A stretch of DNA of 64,000 bases from Neobacillus terrae (GTDB taxonomy: Bacteria > Bacillota > Bacilli > Bacillales > Cytobacillaceae), in assembly GCF_011393025.1 (NCBI RefSeq), contig NZ_JAAOEO010000002.1:186001-250000 (forward strand). Direction: 5' to 3'. Of this stretch, positions 9,197 through 18,091 are shown piece after piece. The notes under the pieces were generated by a model. That model worked only from the letters and a program-made list of their open reading frames with translations. It did no database searches and had not been told where the DNA came from. How positions within the stretch are numbered: the first letter of the stretch is position 1; every line of letters begins with the position of its first letter. The position numbers and the translations under genes were made by a program.

Positions 9197-9653
9197 ATGG
9201 GACAGCCTCCTTCCTCTGGAATTCCTTACTGTGCAAGGTACCAAATCAGTGCTAGAATAAGGAATATTGCCTTGTCCTCATATACCACAATATACTCATA
9301 TAAAGAAATTTTAGACCATAAGATTGAAAGACTATTCTCTTATCAGAAAAACGGGCAAAGGAAACTCCACAGGCCCATAGGGATGAGGAGAAAGAAGAAC
9401 AGAAGCGACCTCGAGGGGCTAGGCGCTGAAGTTTGACAGGCTCCAAAACCGGACGCGGAAAGCGAGTTCCTTAAGCAGAAATAAACAGGCAAAAATTTAA
9501 GAGACACCCGTGAAAAAAATTGGCAAAAGAATGAAAGAACAGCTATCCACAGTTATTTCAGGGTAGAACCAAAATTAAAAATATATTTTTATTTTGTCTC
9601 ATAGGAAAGGCATGCCGAAAACCGGTTTTTACTAGGTATAGGAGGAGTTCAAT
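9197..9653. repeat. Repeat mosaic: family A core inserted in family D repeat (ylbJ-ylbK gap)
   Basis: No gene in this ~450-base divergent gap. 9361-9390 and 9439-9490 match the two halves of a family D repeat (CCACAGGC...GAGGAG and GGCTC...GGAAAGCGAG...AAACAGGC). Between them, 9391-9438 is a 48-base palindromic element that starts AAAGAAGAAC, contains CGAGGGGCTAGGCGCTGAAG and ends TTTGACA. The same arrangement occurs at 23448-23570. The remaining AT-rich stretches next to each gene must hold the ylbJ and ylbK promoters. Confidence 0.7.
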
Positions 9654-10439
9654 TTGGTGCGTCCGAAGATTGGATTGGCGCTCGGTTCAGGGGGAGCAAG
9701 AGGTTTTGCACATCTGGGTGTTATTAAAGTGTTAAGAGAGGCTGGGATTCCTGTTGATTTAATTGCCGGAAGCAGCATGGGAGCATTAGTTGCCTGCTTT
9801 TACGGGGCTGGTATTGATATGGACCGCTTATATAAACTTTCAGGAGCCTTTAAGAGAAAATATTACCTTGACTTTACTGTTCCAAAAATGGGATTTATAG
9901 CGGGGAACCGAATAAAGGAATTTATAAGGCTCTTTACACATGGAAAGAATCTTGAAGAGTTGGATATTCCTGTTGCAGTAGTCGCTACTGACCTGATTGC
10001 AGGAGAAAAGGTCATTTTTAGAGATGGCCCGATATCTGAGGCGGTTCGTGCAAGTATATCCATTCCAGGAATATTGGTTCCTGAAAAATTGAATGGCCGG
10101 ATATTAGTGGACGGTGGTGTGGCAGACAGGGTCCCTGTTTCTGTTGTAAAGGAGATGGGTGCTGATATAGTTATTGCGGTGGATGTCGCAAAGGTAAAGA
10201 AAAATGCTGAAATTACTTCCATTTTTGATGTAATTATGCAAAGCATAGATATTATGCAGAAGGAACTGGTTATTAGCAGGGAGGCGGCTTCCGACATAAT
10301 GATTCGCCCTCATGTAGAAATGTACAGTTCAAGAGCTTTTACTAATATAGAAGAAATTATAAAAATCGGGGAAGATGAAGCGAGAAAGCATCTTTCTCAA
10401 ATTCAGAATGTGATTGATCAGTGGAGGGAGACAGAATAA
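9654..10439 (+). CDS. ylbK: Patatin-like phospholipase family protein YlbK
   Basis: 261 residues. Start is TTG 9654 or GTG 9657, both behind GGAGGAG. The patatin fold is clear: oxyanion-hole GSGGARG at residues ~11-17, nucleophile elbow GSSMG at ~40-44 (catalytic Ser), and the catalytic Asp in DGGVAD at ~159. Bacterial relatives (RssA/YlbK) are predicted serine esterases acting on lipids; the substrate is not known. The gene is followed after 2 bases by ylbL, whose ribosome site lies in the end of ylbK, so the two are likely co-translated. Confidence 0.92.
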   Translation: MVRPKIGLALGSGGARGFAHLGVIKVLREAGIPVDLIAGSSMGALVACFYGAGIDMDRLYKLSGAFKRKYYLDFTVPKMGFIAGNRIKEFIRLFTHGKNLEELDIPVAVVATDLIAGEKVIFRDGPISEAVRASISIPGILVPEKLNGRILVDGGVADRVPVSVVKEMGADIVIAVDVAKVKKNAEITSIFDVIMQSIDIMQKELVISREAASDIMIRPHVEMYSSRAFTNIEEIIKIGEDEARKHLSQIQNVIDQWRETE

Positions 10440-10441
10440 AG

Positions 10442-11464
10442 ATGCGAAAAAAAATATCCTTTCTGCCTTATATTCTAATAACAGCAGTTTTAATAGGAGC
10501 TATATATTATCCCTTGCCATATTTTGTTTCCAAACCGGGAATGGCAAAGGAACTGGAGCCCATCATCAAAATAGAGAACGGGTACCACGAAAAAGGGAGC
10601 TTTATGCTGACAACTGTAAGAATGGGCAGAGCCAATTTCTATTCGTATCTCACTGCTAAAGTAAGCAAATATGATGAAATCTACCCTTTAGACATGATTA
10701 TGGGAAAAAAAGAAACGGAAGAAGAATTTAATACCCGGCAGCTTCAAATGATGGAGGGCTCAAAAGAGAGTGCAATAGAAACTGCTTTTAAAAAGGCAGG
10801 AATCCCTGTTCAGTACCGCTACAAGAGTGTGTATGTACTTGATATCGTACCCGGGATGCCGGCTGCAGGGAAATTAAAATCTGGAGACAGGCTTCTAAAA
10901 GTTGATGGTCATCCGTTTATTTCTTCAGGACAATTTATTGAATCTGTTAGCAAAAAGCATGAAGGAGATCCTATTAAGATTACCTTCACAAGAAAAGGAA
11001 AGACAGATACAGCGAATATGTCTGTCAAGAAGTTTAAAAATGATCCGAAGCATGTTGGGGTAGGGATAGGACTTGTTGATGATAAGGATCTTATTACTCT
11101 GCCAAAGGTTAAAATCAAAACAGATGAAATCGGTGGCCCTTCAGCAGGATTGATGTTCTCGCTTGAAATTTATAACCAGCTGACAAAGGAAGACTTAACA
11201 AGGAACTATGAAATTGCGGGAACGGGTACGATTACTCCAAATGGAATGGTTGGACCTATCGGGGGAATTGAGCAAAAAATCATTGCAGCTGACAAAGCAG
11301 GTGCTGAAATCTTTTTTGCCCCGAATGAAAAGGGAGCGAAAGACTCAAATTATCGAGCAGCTGTTAAAACCGCAAAAGATATAGATACAGATATGAAGAT
11401 CATTCCTGTGGATACCTTTAACGATGCTGTCCATTATTTGGAAAATCTTAAAATGAAATCTTAA
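10442..11464 (+). CDS. ylbL: Membrane-anchored PDZ/Lon-type serine protease YlbL
   Basis: 340 residues from the ATG at 10442 (GGAGGGA 11 bases before; an upstream in-frame GTG overlaps that site). N-terminal transmembrane anchor (ISFLPYILITAVLIGAIYY), PDZ domain around residues 125-205 (DIVPGMPAAGKLKSGDRLLK), then a Lon-like S16 protease domain with the catalytic Ser in GGPSAGLMFS and Lys in GGIEQKIIAA: a Ser-Lys dyad. In B. subtilis YlbL has been linked to removal of the DNA-damage checkpoint inhibitor YneA. Second gene of the ylbK-ylbL pair; ends near the family B element and a bidirectional terminator. Confidence 0.93.
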   Translation: MRKKISFLPYILITAVLIGAIYYPLPYFVSKPGMAKELEPIIKIENGYHEKGSFMLTTVRMGRANFYSYLTAKVSKYDEIYPLDMIMGKKETEEEFNTRQLQMMEGSKESAIETAFKKAGIPVQYRYKSVYVLDIVPGMPAAGKLKSGDRLLKVDGHPFISSGQFIESVSKKHEGDPIKITFTRKGKTDTANMSVKKFKNDPKHVGVGIGLVDDKDLITLPKVKIKTDEIGGPSAGLMFSLEIYNQLTKEDLTRNYEIAGTGTITPNGMVGPIGGIEQKIIAADKAGAEIFFAPNEKGAKDSNYRAAVKTAKDIDTDMKIIPVDTFNDAVHYLENLKMKS

Positions 11465-11477
11465 TTAGATAACAATT

Positions 11478-11570
11478 AGAAAAACTCGGCATTCGCCAAG
11501 TCCTTTTAAGCGGATGCCCTAGTTTTTCTTATGCGTTCAGAATTTATGGATATAAATTCTGATTAGCTAA
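11478..11570. repeat. Family B repeat, copy 1 (inverted relative to 58776-58868)
   Basis: A ~90-base element reading TAGAAAAACTCGGCATTCGC..., then CGGATGCCC..., then TTATGCGTTCAGAATTTATG and GATATAAATTCTGATTAGC. Its reverse complement is found at 58776-58868 with about ten differences. Internally CATTCGCCAAG and CGGATGCC can pair, and AGAATTTAT / ATAAATTCT forms a second hairpin. Confidence 0.8.
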
Positions 11571-11607
11571 ATAAAGGACTCCCCACCGGCGGGCAGTCCT
11601 TTATTTC
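11566..11607. terminator. Bidirectional terminator between ylbL and tmcAL
   Basis: AAATAAAGGACT / AGTCCTTTATTT stem around a G/C-rich loop (CCCCACCGGCGGGC), between convergent genes. The tmcAL stop codon (11601-11603) lies inside the right arm. Confidence 0.9.
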
Positions 11608-12815
11608 ATATAAATTGGCGGCTGATTAAATTCCATTTTTAAAAGCTTCTCTTGTTTTTCACCACTTAGTGCACATGAATAAACTTTTGCTGCTTTTATA
11701 TCCAGATGAATAGGCTTCTCTTTAAAAGAAGATAGTTTTGATACAAGCGGTAAGGAAAAGTGGCTTTTCATTTTGTTTAAGTACTCCCGTCCTGCCAAAG
11801 ACATCCCGAGCAGTCTCATATAGGATGCTTTTTCCTGGGGAAGATACATTTCTTCTTTATGTGTATTCGTTAATATATGTACACAGGCTCTTTGGAGTCT
11901 TGTCCAGGTATACCTTTTTGTTTTAATTTTCTCCATGAAGTCACCAAAAGAAGAAGAGGATACTGCCGCTTTTAGCATACGGTTTTCAATTCCTTCTTCC
12001 ACTTCGTAGATTTTCTGCAACTCATTAGCCTCCATATTCAAGAGTCTATATTTAAGGAAAGGCCAGTAGTTTTCCCATTGATGAAAGAGACCATATTCTG
12101 AAAAGTAGAGTTTTAATTGATCAAATGTTGCTTGCGGAACATACTGGCTAATCTTGTCCGCGTTTTCGTCTTCTCCAAAAATGGCTTTTCTGATACTGGT
12201 TGCACTTGCTATTGTTTCAGAAGCAAAGTGTTCATCATGGTAATCAGCATTCTTTCTTCTTACAGTGAGAGGCTTAATGGAGCTTTTTTGATCTTGAATA
12301 GCTTTTATGTATTGATAGCCAAGAATGTTATTTGGCTTTGCCAGGCTGATGAGACTATCAGTTCCTTCAAATTCCTCAAAAGAAAGTGAAAGAGCTTTGG
12401 GATAGCTTACACCGGATTTCATATAGTCTTTTACTTTATGATTATATTGGGCCTGGTTCTCATTCAGGAAATCCAGCGTATTAAGAAAAGCATTAATATC
12501 CCCGTCTTCACTGCCGAAGCATAGAGCATCACAACCCGCTGCAGCCAAAATAGATACAGCGCCATTTGCGAAGGTTTCCGCTTTCTGTGCTGCGAAAATA
12601 TATGGAAGTTCTAATACAAGATCTGCACCGCCTGCCAAAGCCATTTTTGTTCTTGCCCACTTAGATACAAGCGCCGGTTCTCCTCGCTGAAGGAAATTTC
12701 CGCTTATAACCGCAATAACAATATCTGCATCTGCAGCTTCTTTAGATGCATGAAGATGAAAGGCATGTCCATTATGAAAAGGGTTGTATTCGACAATAAG
12801 GCCAACAGCTTTCAT
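11601..12815 (-). CDS. tmcAL: tRNA(Met) cytidine acetate ligase TmcAL (YlbM)
   Basis: 404 residues. N-terminal HxGH nucleotidyltransferase-like site in VEYNPFHNGHAFHL (residues ~9-22), then ISGNFLQRGEPALVSKWART and the LVLELPYIFA stretch typical of the family. In B. subtilis TmcAL uses acetate and ATP to make N4-acetylcytidine at the wobble position of elongator tRNA-Met. The gene is transcribed opposite to ylbL and to ylbN, as in B. subtilis. Length and motifs are complete. Confidence 0.94.
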   Translation of the reverse strand: MKAVGLIVEYNPFHNGHAFHLHASKEAADADIVIAVISGNFLQRGEPALVSKWARTKMALAGGADLVLELPYIFAAQKAETFANGAVSILAAAGCDALCFGSEDGDINAFLNTLDFLNENQAQYNHKVKDYMKSGVSYPKALSLSFEEFEGTDSLISLAKPNNILGYQYIKAIQDQKSSIKPLTVRRKNADYHDEHFASETIASATSIRKAIFGEDENADKISQYVPQATFDQLKLYFSEYGLFHQWENYWPFLKYRLLNMEANELQKIYEVEEGIENRMLKAAVSSSSFGDFMEKIKTKRYTWTRLQRACVHILTNTHKEEMYLPQEKASYMRLLGMSLAGREYLNKMKSHFSLPLVSKLSSFKEKPIHLDIKAAKVYSCALSGEKQEKLLKMEFNQPPIYMK

Positions 12816-13022
12816 TTAATTTCTCCTTTAATTTTTAACGATTTTCTGGTAAATTTTATTATATCAAATTTTTTTCAGCAATTCCTGCTGTCACGGGTAT
12901 TCACGATGATTACCTTAGGGTGGGGTTTGCAAAAATATATAAAGGATAAACTAATAATATGTTCTATAGTAAAATGACAAAGGTTGATTGTTTTAATGCC
13001 TTCCAGGTGTAAAGAAAAAACA

Positions 13023-13051
13023 TTGACAAAAAATTATAGGGAGGCTATAAT
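13023..13051 (+). promoter_or_regulatory. Sigma-A promoter of ylbN-rpmF
   Basis: Perfect TTGACA (13023-13028), 17-base spacer, perfect TATAAT (13046-13051), 27 bases before the ylbN start. Confidence 0.85.
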
Positions 13052-13078
13052 TACCTTTGTTGCCTTGAGGTGATTCAT

Positions 13079-13609
13079 ATGAAATGGACATTAAGCCAAT
13101 TGCAAAAGAGTCGAAATAAGGAATTTTTAATTGATGAAACCATTAGAGTGGATGAGATTAAAAAAGATGATTCAACAATAAGAGAGGTTTCGCCAATCCA
13201 TGTAACTGGACGGGCTGATATCGGCTCTACTAGAGTGACATTTCACTTGAAAATTGATGGATATCTTATTCTTCCTTGTTCTCGAACATTAGTTGATGTC
13301 AATTATCCAATTTCTGTCGAAACAACTGAAACATTCCTCTTTAATGTTCCAGCATATGAAGCTGTAACAGAAGAGGAGGAAGCTCATCAAGTTAAAGGTG
13401 ATGTTATTGATCTAATGCCAGCCATTAGAGAAATACTCCTTCTTGAAGTGCCAATTCAAGTATTTTGTGATGATTATAATCAGGAAGGCGCGGCTCCTCA
13501 ATCGGGAAAAGATTGGGAAGTAGTCACTGAAGAAGATCAGACAAAGAAGATTGATCCAAGACTTGCAGAATTGGCTAAGTTTTTTGACGACAACAATTCC
13601 TCCGATTAA
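13079..13609 (+). CDS. ylbN: YceD-family (DUF177) protein YlbN
   Basis: 176 residues from the ATG at 13079 (GAGGTGA in front; the in-frame GTG at 13070 lies inside that site). MKWTLSQLQKSRN at the start and the VNYPISVETTETFLF / DLMPAIREILLLEVPIQVFC stretches match the YceD/DUF177 family, which is almost always next to rpmF. Two Cys in the last third (CSRT..., VFCDDYNQEG). In other bacteria YceD has been tied to rRNA or ribosome maturation; the role in Bacillus is not settled. It has its own strong promoter and precedes rpmF by 84 bases. Confidence 0.93.
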   Translation: MKWTLSQLQKSRNKEFLIDETIRVDEIKKDDSTIREVSPIHVTGRADIGSTRVTFHLKIDGYLILPCSRTLVDVNYPISVETTETFLFNVPAYEAVTEEEEAHQVKGDVIDLMPAIREILLLEVPIQVFCDDYNQEGAAPQSGKDWEVVTEEDQTKKIDPRLAELAKFFDDNNSSD

Positions 13610-13693
13610 CAATCGGCAAAAAAAAGAAGCAAAGTGAAGACCGTGATTTCGGCCTTCATTACTTTCTTATAACTCTTTAAGGAGGTGGGAAGA

Positions 13694-13867
13694 ATGGCTG
13701 TACCTTTTAGAAGAACTTCTAAAACTGCGAAAAGAAAGCGTCGTACACATTTTAAATTAAATGTTCCTGGTATGGTAGAATGCCCAAACTGTGGTGAAAT
13801 GAAACTTGCTCACCGCATATGTAAGGCTTGCGGAACCTACAAAGGAAAAGACGTTGTAAACAAATAA
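13694..13867 (+). CDS. rpmF: 50S ribosomal protein L32
   Basis: 57 residues from the ATG at 13694 with a GGAGGTGGG site. Basic N-terminus [18 protein letters not shown] and a four-Cys zinc ribbon (CPNC near residue 31, CKAC near 44). This is the zinc-binding C+ form of L32. It follows ylbN as usual; an imperfect hairpin (GAAGACCG...CGGCCTTC, about 13639-13662) lies in the 84-base gap. Confidence 0.97.
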   Translation: MAVPFRRTSKTAKRKRRTHFKLNVPGMVECPNCGEMKLAHRICKACGTYKGKDVVNK

Positions 13868-13877
13868 TCATTATGAT

Positions 13878-13920
13878 AAAAAGCACAAGGACTATTATGC
13901 CCTTGTGCTTTTGTCGTTTT
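13878..13920 (+). terminator. Terminator after rpmF
   Basis: AAAAGCACAAGG / CCCTTGTGCTTTT stem with an 8-base loop and a T-rich tail. Confidence 0.88.
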
Positions 13921-13950
13921 AAGGAACTATATATAAAGGAAGGTTAAGGA

Positions 13951-14718
13951 ATGGATTACACTTTAAAAAAGTATGCGGATGGATTTTTGGTTTTTACAAT
14001 TGAAAGAAATGAAAAAAGGAATGCCATTAATTATGGAGTTATGGAGGGCCTAAAAGAAGCTATGGCCATAGCGATGGATAAGGATATAAAAGCCCTGGTG
14101 ATTACTGGAAGCGGTGATCAGGCTTTTTGTTCAGGCGGCGATTTATCTGTATTCCACTCACTAAAGACCAGGGACGAAGCCTATTCAATGCTTTCAAGAA
14201 TGTCTGCTATTCTCTATGGTTTGCTTATTCTTCCAAAGCCGGTTATTGCTCTTATGAACGGGGCTGCTGTGGGAGGAGGCTGTGAAGTGGCAATGGCCTG
14301 CGATTTCCGTCTGGCAAAAAGAACTATTAAAGCAGGTTTTGTACAGGGAAAGCAAGCGATTACAACCGGTTGGGGCGGAGGATCGATTGCATCAGAAAAA
14401 CTAACGGGGACGAACGGAATGAGACCGCTGCTTGAGGCAAATATAAAGCGGGCGGAAGAGTTACAAAAAATGGGTTTTATCGATGAGTTTTATGAAGGGG
14501 AACCACTTGAAGCAGCGAAGTTGTTTATTAAAAAAACACTCAGCTTAAATACAGACGTTATTCAGGCCTATAAAGAAATGTGGATCCGTAAATGGCAAGC
14601 TGTACAGCTAAAGGAAAGAATGCAGGAAGAAGTTAAGGCGTGCGCAATTTTATGGGAGAGTGACGCCCATCATGAGTATATAAGCAATTTCTTTAATAAA
14701 AAATTGAATAAACAATAA
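13951..14718 (+). CDS. Enoyl-CoA hydratase/isomerase (crotonase) family protein
   Basis: 255 residues. Crotonase fold: FTIERNEKRNAINYGVM near the N-terminus, ALVITGSGDQAFCSGGDL (~48-66) forming the first oxyanion-hole strand, and ALMNGAAVGGGCEVAMACDF (~103-122) forming the second. The glutamates of classic hydratases are not all evident: the segment after GGG reads CEVAMACDFRLA, keeping the first Glu, while the second region (GWGGGS) departs from the hydratase pattern. The substrate cannot be named. A gene of fatty-acid or branched-chain CoA metabolism; B. subtilis has no equivalent at this spot as far as I recall. Confidence 0.85.
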   Translation: MDYTLKKYADGFLVFTIERNEKRNAINYGVMEGLKEAMAIAMDKDIKALVITGSGDQAFCSGGDLSVFHSLKTRDEAYSMLSRMSAILYGLLILPKPVIALMNGAAVGGGCEVAMACDFRLAKRTIKAGFVQGKQAITTGWGGGSIASEKLTGTNGMRPLLEANIKRAEELQKMGFIDEFYEGEPLEAAKLFIKKTLSLNTDVIQAYKEMWIRKWQAVQLKERMQEEVKACAILWESDAHHEYISNFFNKKLNKQ

Positions 14719-14788
14719 TACAGGTTGATATCAGTCTATCTTTTCTAGCAGATGCATATTATGAATAAAAACACTAGGAGGGATACTG

Positions 14789-15403
14789 ATGTCACCAACC
14801 AGACAGGATGCATGGACGCAGGATGAAGATTTGCTGCTAGCTGAAATAGTGCTTCGCCATATTCGTGAGGGAGGAACTCAGCTTCAGGCTTTTGAAGAAA
14901 CAGGGGCAAGGCTTTCGAGAACTGCTGCGGCGTGTGGTTTTCGCTGGAATTCCTACGTCCGTAAGCAATATAAATCCGGTATTGAGCTTGCAAAGAAACA
15001 GCGAAAAGAAGCCAAGAAGACTCCAGCATTAGAAGAAGAGACAGTTGAAAATGTCCAGGGGAATTTACAGGAAATAGATACTGAAGAGGCAGTGGGGACT
15101 GGTGTGCTGAACCTTCAGGAAGTGGTAACTTATATTCAAAACTTATATGTTAAGGCTGAAAAATCCGCTAAAGCTGATGAAGATAAAGCAAAAATAAGAG
15201 ACTTAGAGAAAAAGGCATTCTATCTTGCTGCAGAAAATGAAAAGCTTTCTAAAAACTTAAAAGCAATAGAGGAAGATTACCGTTCTTTGATTGAGATAAT
15301 GGAGCGCGCCCGGAAAATGGTGGTTCTGCAGGAGGAGGATCGCCAAAAAAAGGTGAGATTCCAAATGGACAAAAACGGTAATCTTGAAAGAGTAGAAGGG
15401 TAA
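14789..15403 (+). CDS. gerR: RsfA-family sporulation transcription regulator GerR (YlbO)
   Basis: 204 residues. N-terminal Myb-like DNA-binding region typical of RsfA/Ylb[41 protein letters not shown] and [17 protein letters not shown] (~5-75). The C-terminal half is a coiled coil (about residues 115-190, [20 protein letters not shown] and following). In B. subtilis GerR is made in the mother cell under sigma-E and represses early sigma-E and coat genes. A CATATTAT sequence at 14755-14762 could be a sigma-E -10 element, but I see no good -35. Ends at a terminator. Confidence 0.88.
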   Translation: MSPTRQDAWTQDEDLLLAEIVLRHIREGGTQLQAFEETGARLSRTAAACGFRWNSYVRKQYKSGIELAKKQRKEAKKTPALEEETVENVQGNLQEIDTEEAVGTGVLNLQEVVTYIQNLYVKAEKSAKADEDKAKIRDLEKKAFYLAAENEKLSKNLKAIEEDYRSLIEIMERARKMVVLQEEDRQKKVRFQMDKNGNLERVEG

Positions 15404-15419
15404 GTTTTCATATTTAAAT

Positions 15420-15450
15420 ATAAAAAAGCGGACGCACTGTCCGCTTTTTA
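15420..15450 (+). terminator. Terminator after gerR
   Basis: AAAAAGCGGAC / GTCCGCTTTTT with a 5-base loop, A-run before, T-run after. Confidence 0.9.
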
Positions 15451-15530
15451 ATTTGGAAAAATATCCGATAATCTTTTTCAATAACCAGTTTGGCGCACCG
15501 AGTTTTCACCTTTGAAAAGCACCATTGAGT

Positions 15531-15665
15531 TTCTTGCATCTAGTATGACCGCTGGGTGATAGAAAGGAAGCTAGTGTCCGTCCTATTCCTCCCTGCGAAA
15601 GTAATCAAAGCGTAGGCCCTCACGACAAGGAAAGCTGTAGCTTTTTCGAGGCGAGGGCAATTTGA
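15531..15665. repeat. Family C repeat, copy 1
   Basis: TCTTGCATCTAGTATGACCG...AGCTAGTGTCCGTCC (15533-15587) aligns with TCTTGCATC...ATGAACG...AGCTAATGTCCATCC at 30022-30082. Further right, CCCTC...GAGGG and AAAGCT/AGCTTT form a nested hairpin (15617-15657) starting GACAAGGAAAGCT, as in the middle of family A. No gene between 15451 and 15713. Confidence 0.55.
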
Positions 15666-15713
15666 GCTCTTCTTAAACTACCATATGTTGCTATTAGGGC
15701 ACATTCGTTTTTT

Positions 15714-16181
15714 CTAATGTACCTGCGGGTCAACGCCTTCTGGGTACCATACGAGCGGGTTCTCACCGCGGTCCCGTTCCATTTCATAATTTACATTTTT
15801 AAAGCCCATCTTCTCCCAGAAATCTTTAGAATTGACACGAGGGTTGGTTTTGATTGGCAGGCCAAAGCTCTTAGCATATTCAACCAGAGCCTTTCCAAAC
15901 CCTCTTCCCTGGTAATCCTGGATAACTTCAAGCTTCCAAAGTTCCAAATAATTTTGAGGAGGGGAGAAGTAACGGTCAAACCTGGAGTCAACCTGGTAAA
16001 GGCTCATCCTTGCAACTAGCTTATCTCCGAAATAAATACCATAGAATGGAGACTCGCTGTTTTCTTCAATAATATTTCCTTCAAGATCTTCCAGCATTGA
16101 AAGTTCCTGAAGACCATATTCTTTAAACTTTTTAAATTCTTCAAGAGTCTTAAAATTAATATGCAATTTTGTGACGGCCAT
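15714..16181 (-). CDS. ylbP: GNAT-family N-acetyltransferase YlbP
   Basis: 155 residues. GNAT fold with acetyl-CoA binding loop QDYQGRGFGKALVEYAKSFG (about residues 94-113) preceded by the strand YLELWKLEVI. Acceptor substrate unknown. It is transcribed against gerR and away from the carboxylase operon, as ylbP is placed in B. subtilis between ylbO and ylbQ. Ends close to repeat C. Confidence 0.88.
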   Translation of the reverse strand: MAVTKLHINFKTLEEFKKFKEYGLQELSMLEDLEGNIIEENSESPFYGIYFGDKLVARMSLYQVDSRFDRYFSPPQNYLELWKLEVIQDYQGRGFGKALVEYAKSFGLPIKTNPRVNSKDFWEKMGFKNVNYEMERDRGENPLVWYPEGVDPQVH

Positions 16182-16484
16182 TAAAGATACCCCCTAAATT
16201 AAATTCTTATCTTTATAATGTATATAGTGAAAATTAAAGGAATAACATAAAAATGAAAATCCTTCCGTAGTATTTTCATAATATATTATTTTAATTATAT
16301 AACAAATAGATTGAATCTTCCAACGTGTGCTGCTTTTAAACCTCATTTTCACAGAAGCATCAAGATGGAAGAAAAAACTCCAAAAAACAACAGAAACCGT
16401 TTTCATAATTTGCAGGAAATTCAGGAAACCATGTAGAAAGATATAACATTGTTGGTAAAAAAGCATAGAGAAAGGAGAAATACT
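16182..16484. other. Divergent AT-rich intergenic region ylbP / carboxylase operon
   Basis: About 300 bases without a gene. The ylbP-side half is very AT-rich (ATAATATATTATTTTAATTA near 16279). It must contain the ylbP and carboxylase promoters, but I see no convincing -35/-10 pair. It holds the cre match at 16392-16406. Confidence 0.5.
16392..16406. promoter_or_regulatory. Putative catabolite-responsive element (cre) for CcpA
   Basis: AGAAACCGTTTTCAT; its reverse complement ATGAAAACGGTTTCT fits every fixed position of the cre consensus WTGNAANCGNWNNCW. It lies 78 bases before the start of the acyl-CoA carboxylase operon. Confidence 0.65.
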
Positions 16485-17825
16485 GTGCAAAAAATTTTAA
16501 TTGCCAATAGGGGAGAAATTGCATTAAGAATTATCAAAACTTGCCACGAATTGGGAATCGAAACCATTGCAGTTTATTCCGATGCTGACAAGGAATTGCC
16601 TTTTGTAAAAGCAGCTACTAAGGCGGTCAGAATTGGGGAGGCTCCTGTAAATAAATCATATCTCCTGGGAGAAGCAATCCTTGAAGTGGCAAAGCAGGAA
16701 AAGGTAGATGGCATTCATCCTGGTTATGGTTTTCTCTCGGAGAATGCTGCTTTTGCTGAAATGGCTGAAAAGGAAGGTATTTCTTTTATTGGTCCTAAAT
16801 CCAAAACTATTGAGTTAATGGGAGATAAAATTGTTTCAAGACAAACTATGGAGCGGGCAGGGGTTCCAGTTGTGCCTGGAAGCGGCACTGGAATTCAAAG
16901 TACTGAAGAAGCAAAAGAGCTAGCCCAAAGTATAGGTTACCCTGTAATGTTAAAGGCGAGCAGCGGAGGAGGCGGAATCGGAATGATCCGCTGTGATGAT
17001 GAGCAAGCGCTCGTTAAATCCTTCGATTCAACGAAGGCCAGGGCAAAGGCCTATTTTGGTTCTGATGAGGTATTTATTGAAAAATATATTGCCAATGGCC
17101 GGCATATTGAGGTTCAAATTTTTGGAGACAAGCATGGGAATTTAGTTCATCTCTTTGAAAGGGACTGTTCCATACAAAGAAGGCATCAAAAAGTGGTCGA
17201 AGAATCCCCATCTCCTTTCCTATCGCAAACAGCTAAGCAAAAAATGTTTGAAACTGCTTTGAGGGCAGCGAGGGCGGTAGACTATGAAAATGCCGGAACA
17301 ATTGAATTTATTGTGGACCAAAATGAGAACTTTTACTTTCTTGAGATGAATACGAGACTGCAGGTCGAACATCCTGTTACCGAATTAAATACAGGAATTG
17401 ACCTGGTTAAATGGCAAATTCTTGTGGCAAGGGGAGAAAGACTGCCCCAATCACAAAATAAAATCGTTTCCAAAGGGCATTCTATAGAATTTCGCTTATA
17501 TGCGGAGGACCCAGTCCGCTTTCTTCCTTCTCCAGGTAAAATAACCAAACTTGATTGGCGTCTTGAAGAAAATATTAGGGTAGACACAGGTTATTGCGAA
17601 GGAGATACGGTTACACCTTTTTATGACCCTATGATTGCCAAATGTATTTTTCATGGTGATTCAAGGGCGGAAGCTATCCAAAAGGCAAAAGCATTTTTTG
17701 AAGAAATGAAGATTGAGGGGATTAAAACCAACGTCCCTCTGTTCCTTAATATTTTAGAAGATAAAGATTTTCAGGATGGAAGTTATACAACTGGATTTTT
17801 AACAAATACAAATGTACTGAAATAA
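16485..17825 (+). CDS. Biotin carboxylase subunit of an acyl-CoA carboxylase
   Basis: 446 residues from the GTG at 16485 (GAAAGGAGAAA in front; product begins MQKILIANRGEIALRI). Complete biotin carboxylase: N-terminal domain with NRGEIA, ATP-grasp with KASSGGGGIGM (~160-170), EMNTRLQVEHPVTE (~288-301) and the C-terminal domain. It carboxylates biotin on the carrier protein using ATP and bicarbonate. Separate BCCP and carboxyltransferase genes follow (14 and 39 bases later), so this is a dedicated second set, not housekeeping accB-accC. Similar sets in Bacillus (yngH type) act in branched-chain or acyl-CoA breakdown; the substrate here is unproven. Confidence 0.9.
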   Translation: MQKILIANRGEIALRIIKTCHELGIETIAVYSDADKELPFVKAATKAVRIGEAPVNKSYLLGEAILEVAKQEKVDGIHPGYGFLSENAAFAEMAEKEGISFIGPKSKTIELMGDKIVSRQTMERAGVPVVPGSGTGIQSTEEAKELAQSIGYPVMLKASSGGGGIGMIRCDDEQALVKSFDSTKARAKAYFGSDEVFIEKYIANGRHIEVQIFGDKHGNLVHLFERDCSIQRRHQKVVEESPSPFLSQTAKQKMFETALRAARAVDYENAGTIEFIVDQNENFYFLEMNTRLQVEHPVTELNTGIDLVKWQILVARGERLPQSQNKIVSKGHSIEFRLYAEDPVRFLPSPGKITKLDWRLEENIRVDTGYCEGDTVTPFYDPMIAKCIFHGDSRAEAIQKAKAFFEEMKIEGIKTNVPLFLNILEDKDFQDGSYTTGFLTNTNVLK

Positions 17826-17839
17826 AAGGAGGAAAAAAC

Positions 17840-18052
17840 ATGAAAGAGATTACTGCATCTATGGCAGGTACTGTACTAAATATTTTAAAAAGTGAAGGCG
17901 AGGAAGTAACCGAGGGCCAGGAGGTATTAATGCTGGAATCTATGAAAATGGAAATTCCAGTTGAAAGCCCATATGCAGGAACTGTAAAGGAAATGAAGGC
18001 AGCAATCGGTGATTTTGTAAATGAAGGCGATGTTTTAATGGTCCTCGAATAG
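17840..18052 (+). CDS. Small biotin carboxyl carrier protein
   Basis: 70 residues: a single biotinyl/lipoyl domain with nothing before it. Biotin attachment site ESMKMEIP (Lys at residue ~36). AAAGGAGG precedes the ATG. Size and lack of an Ala/Pro-rich linker separate it from AccB and match the small YngHB-type carrier. It lies between the biotin carboxylase and the carboxyltransferase genes and must swing between these two enzymes. Confidence 0.92.
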   Translation: MKEITASMAGTVLNILKSEGEEVTEGQEVLMLESMKMEIPVESPYAGTVKEMKAAIGDFVNEGDVLMVLE

Positions 18053-18091
18053 AAGGGCGTCTATATGATACTGCCAAAAGGGGAGGAAAAA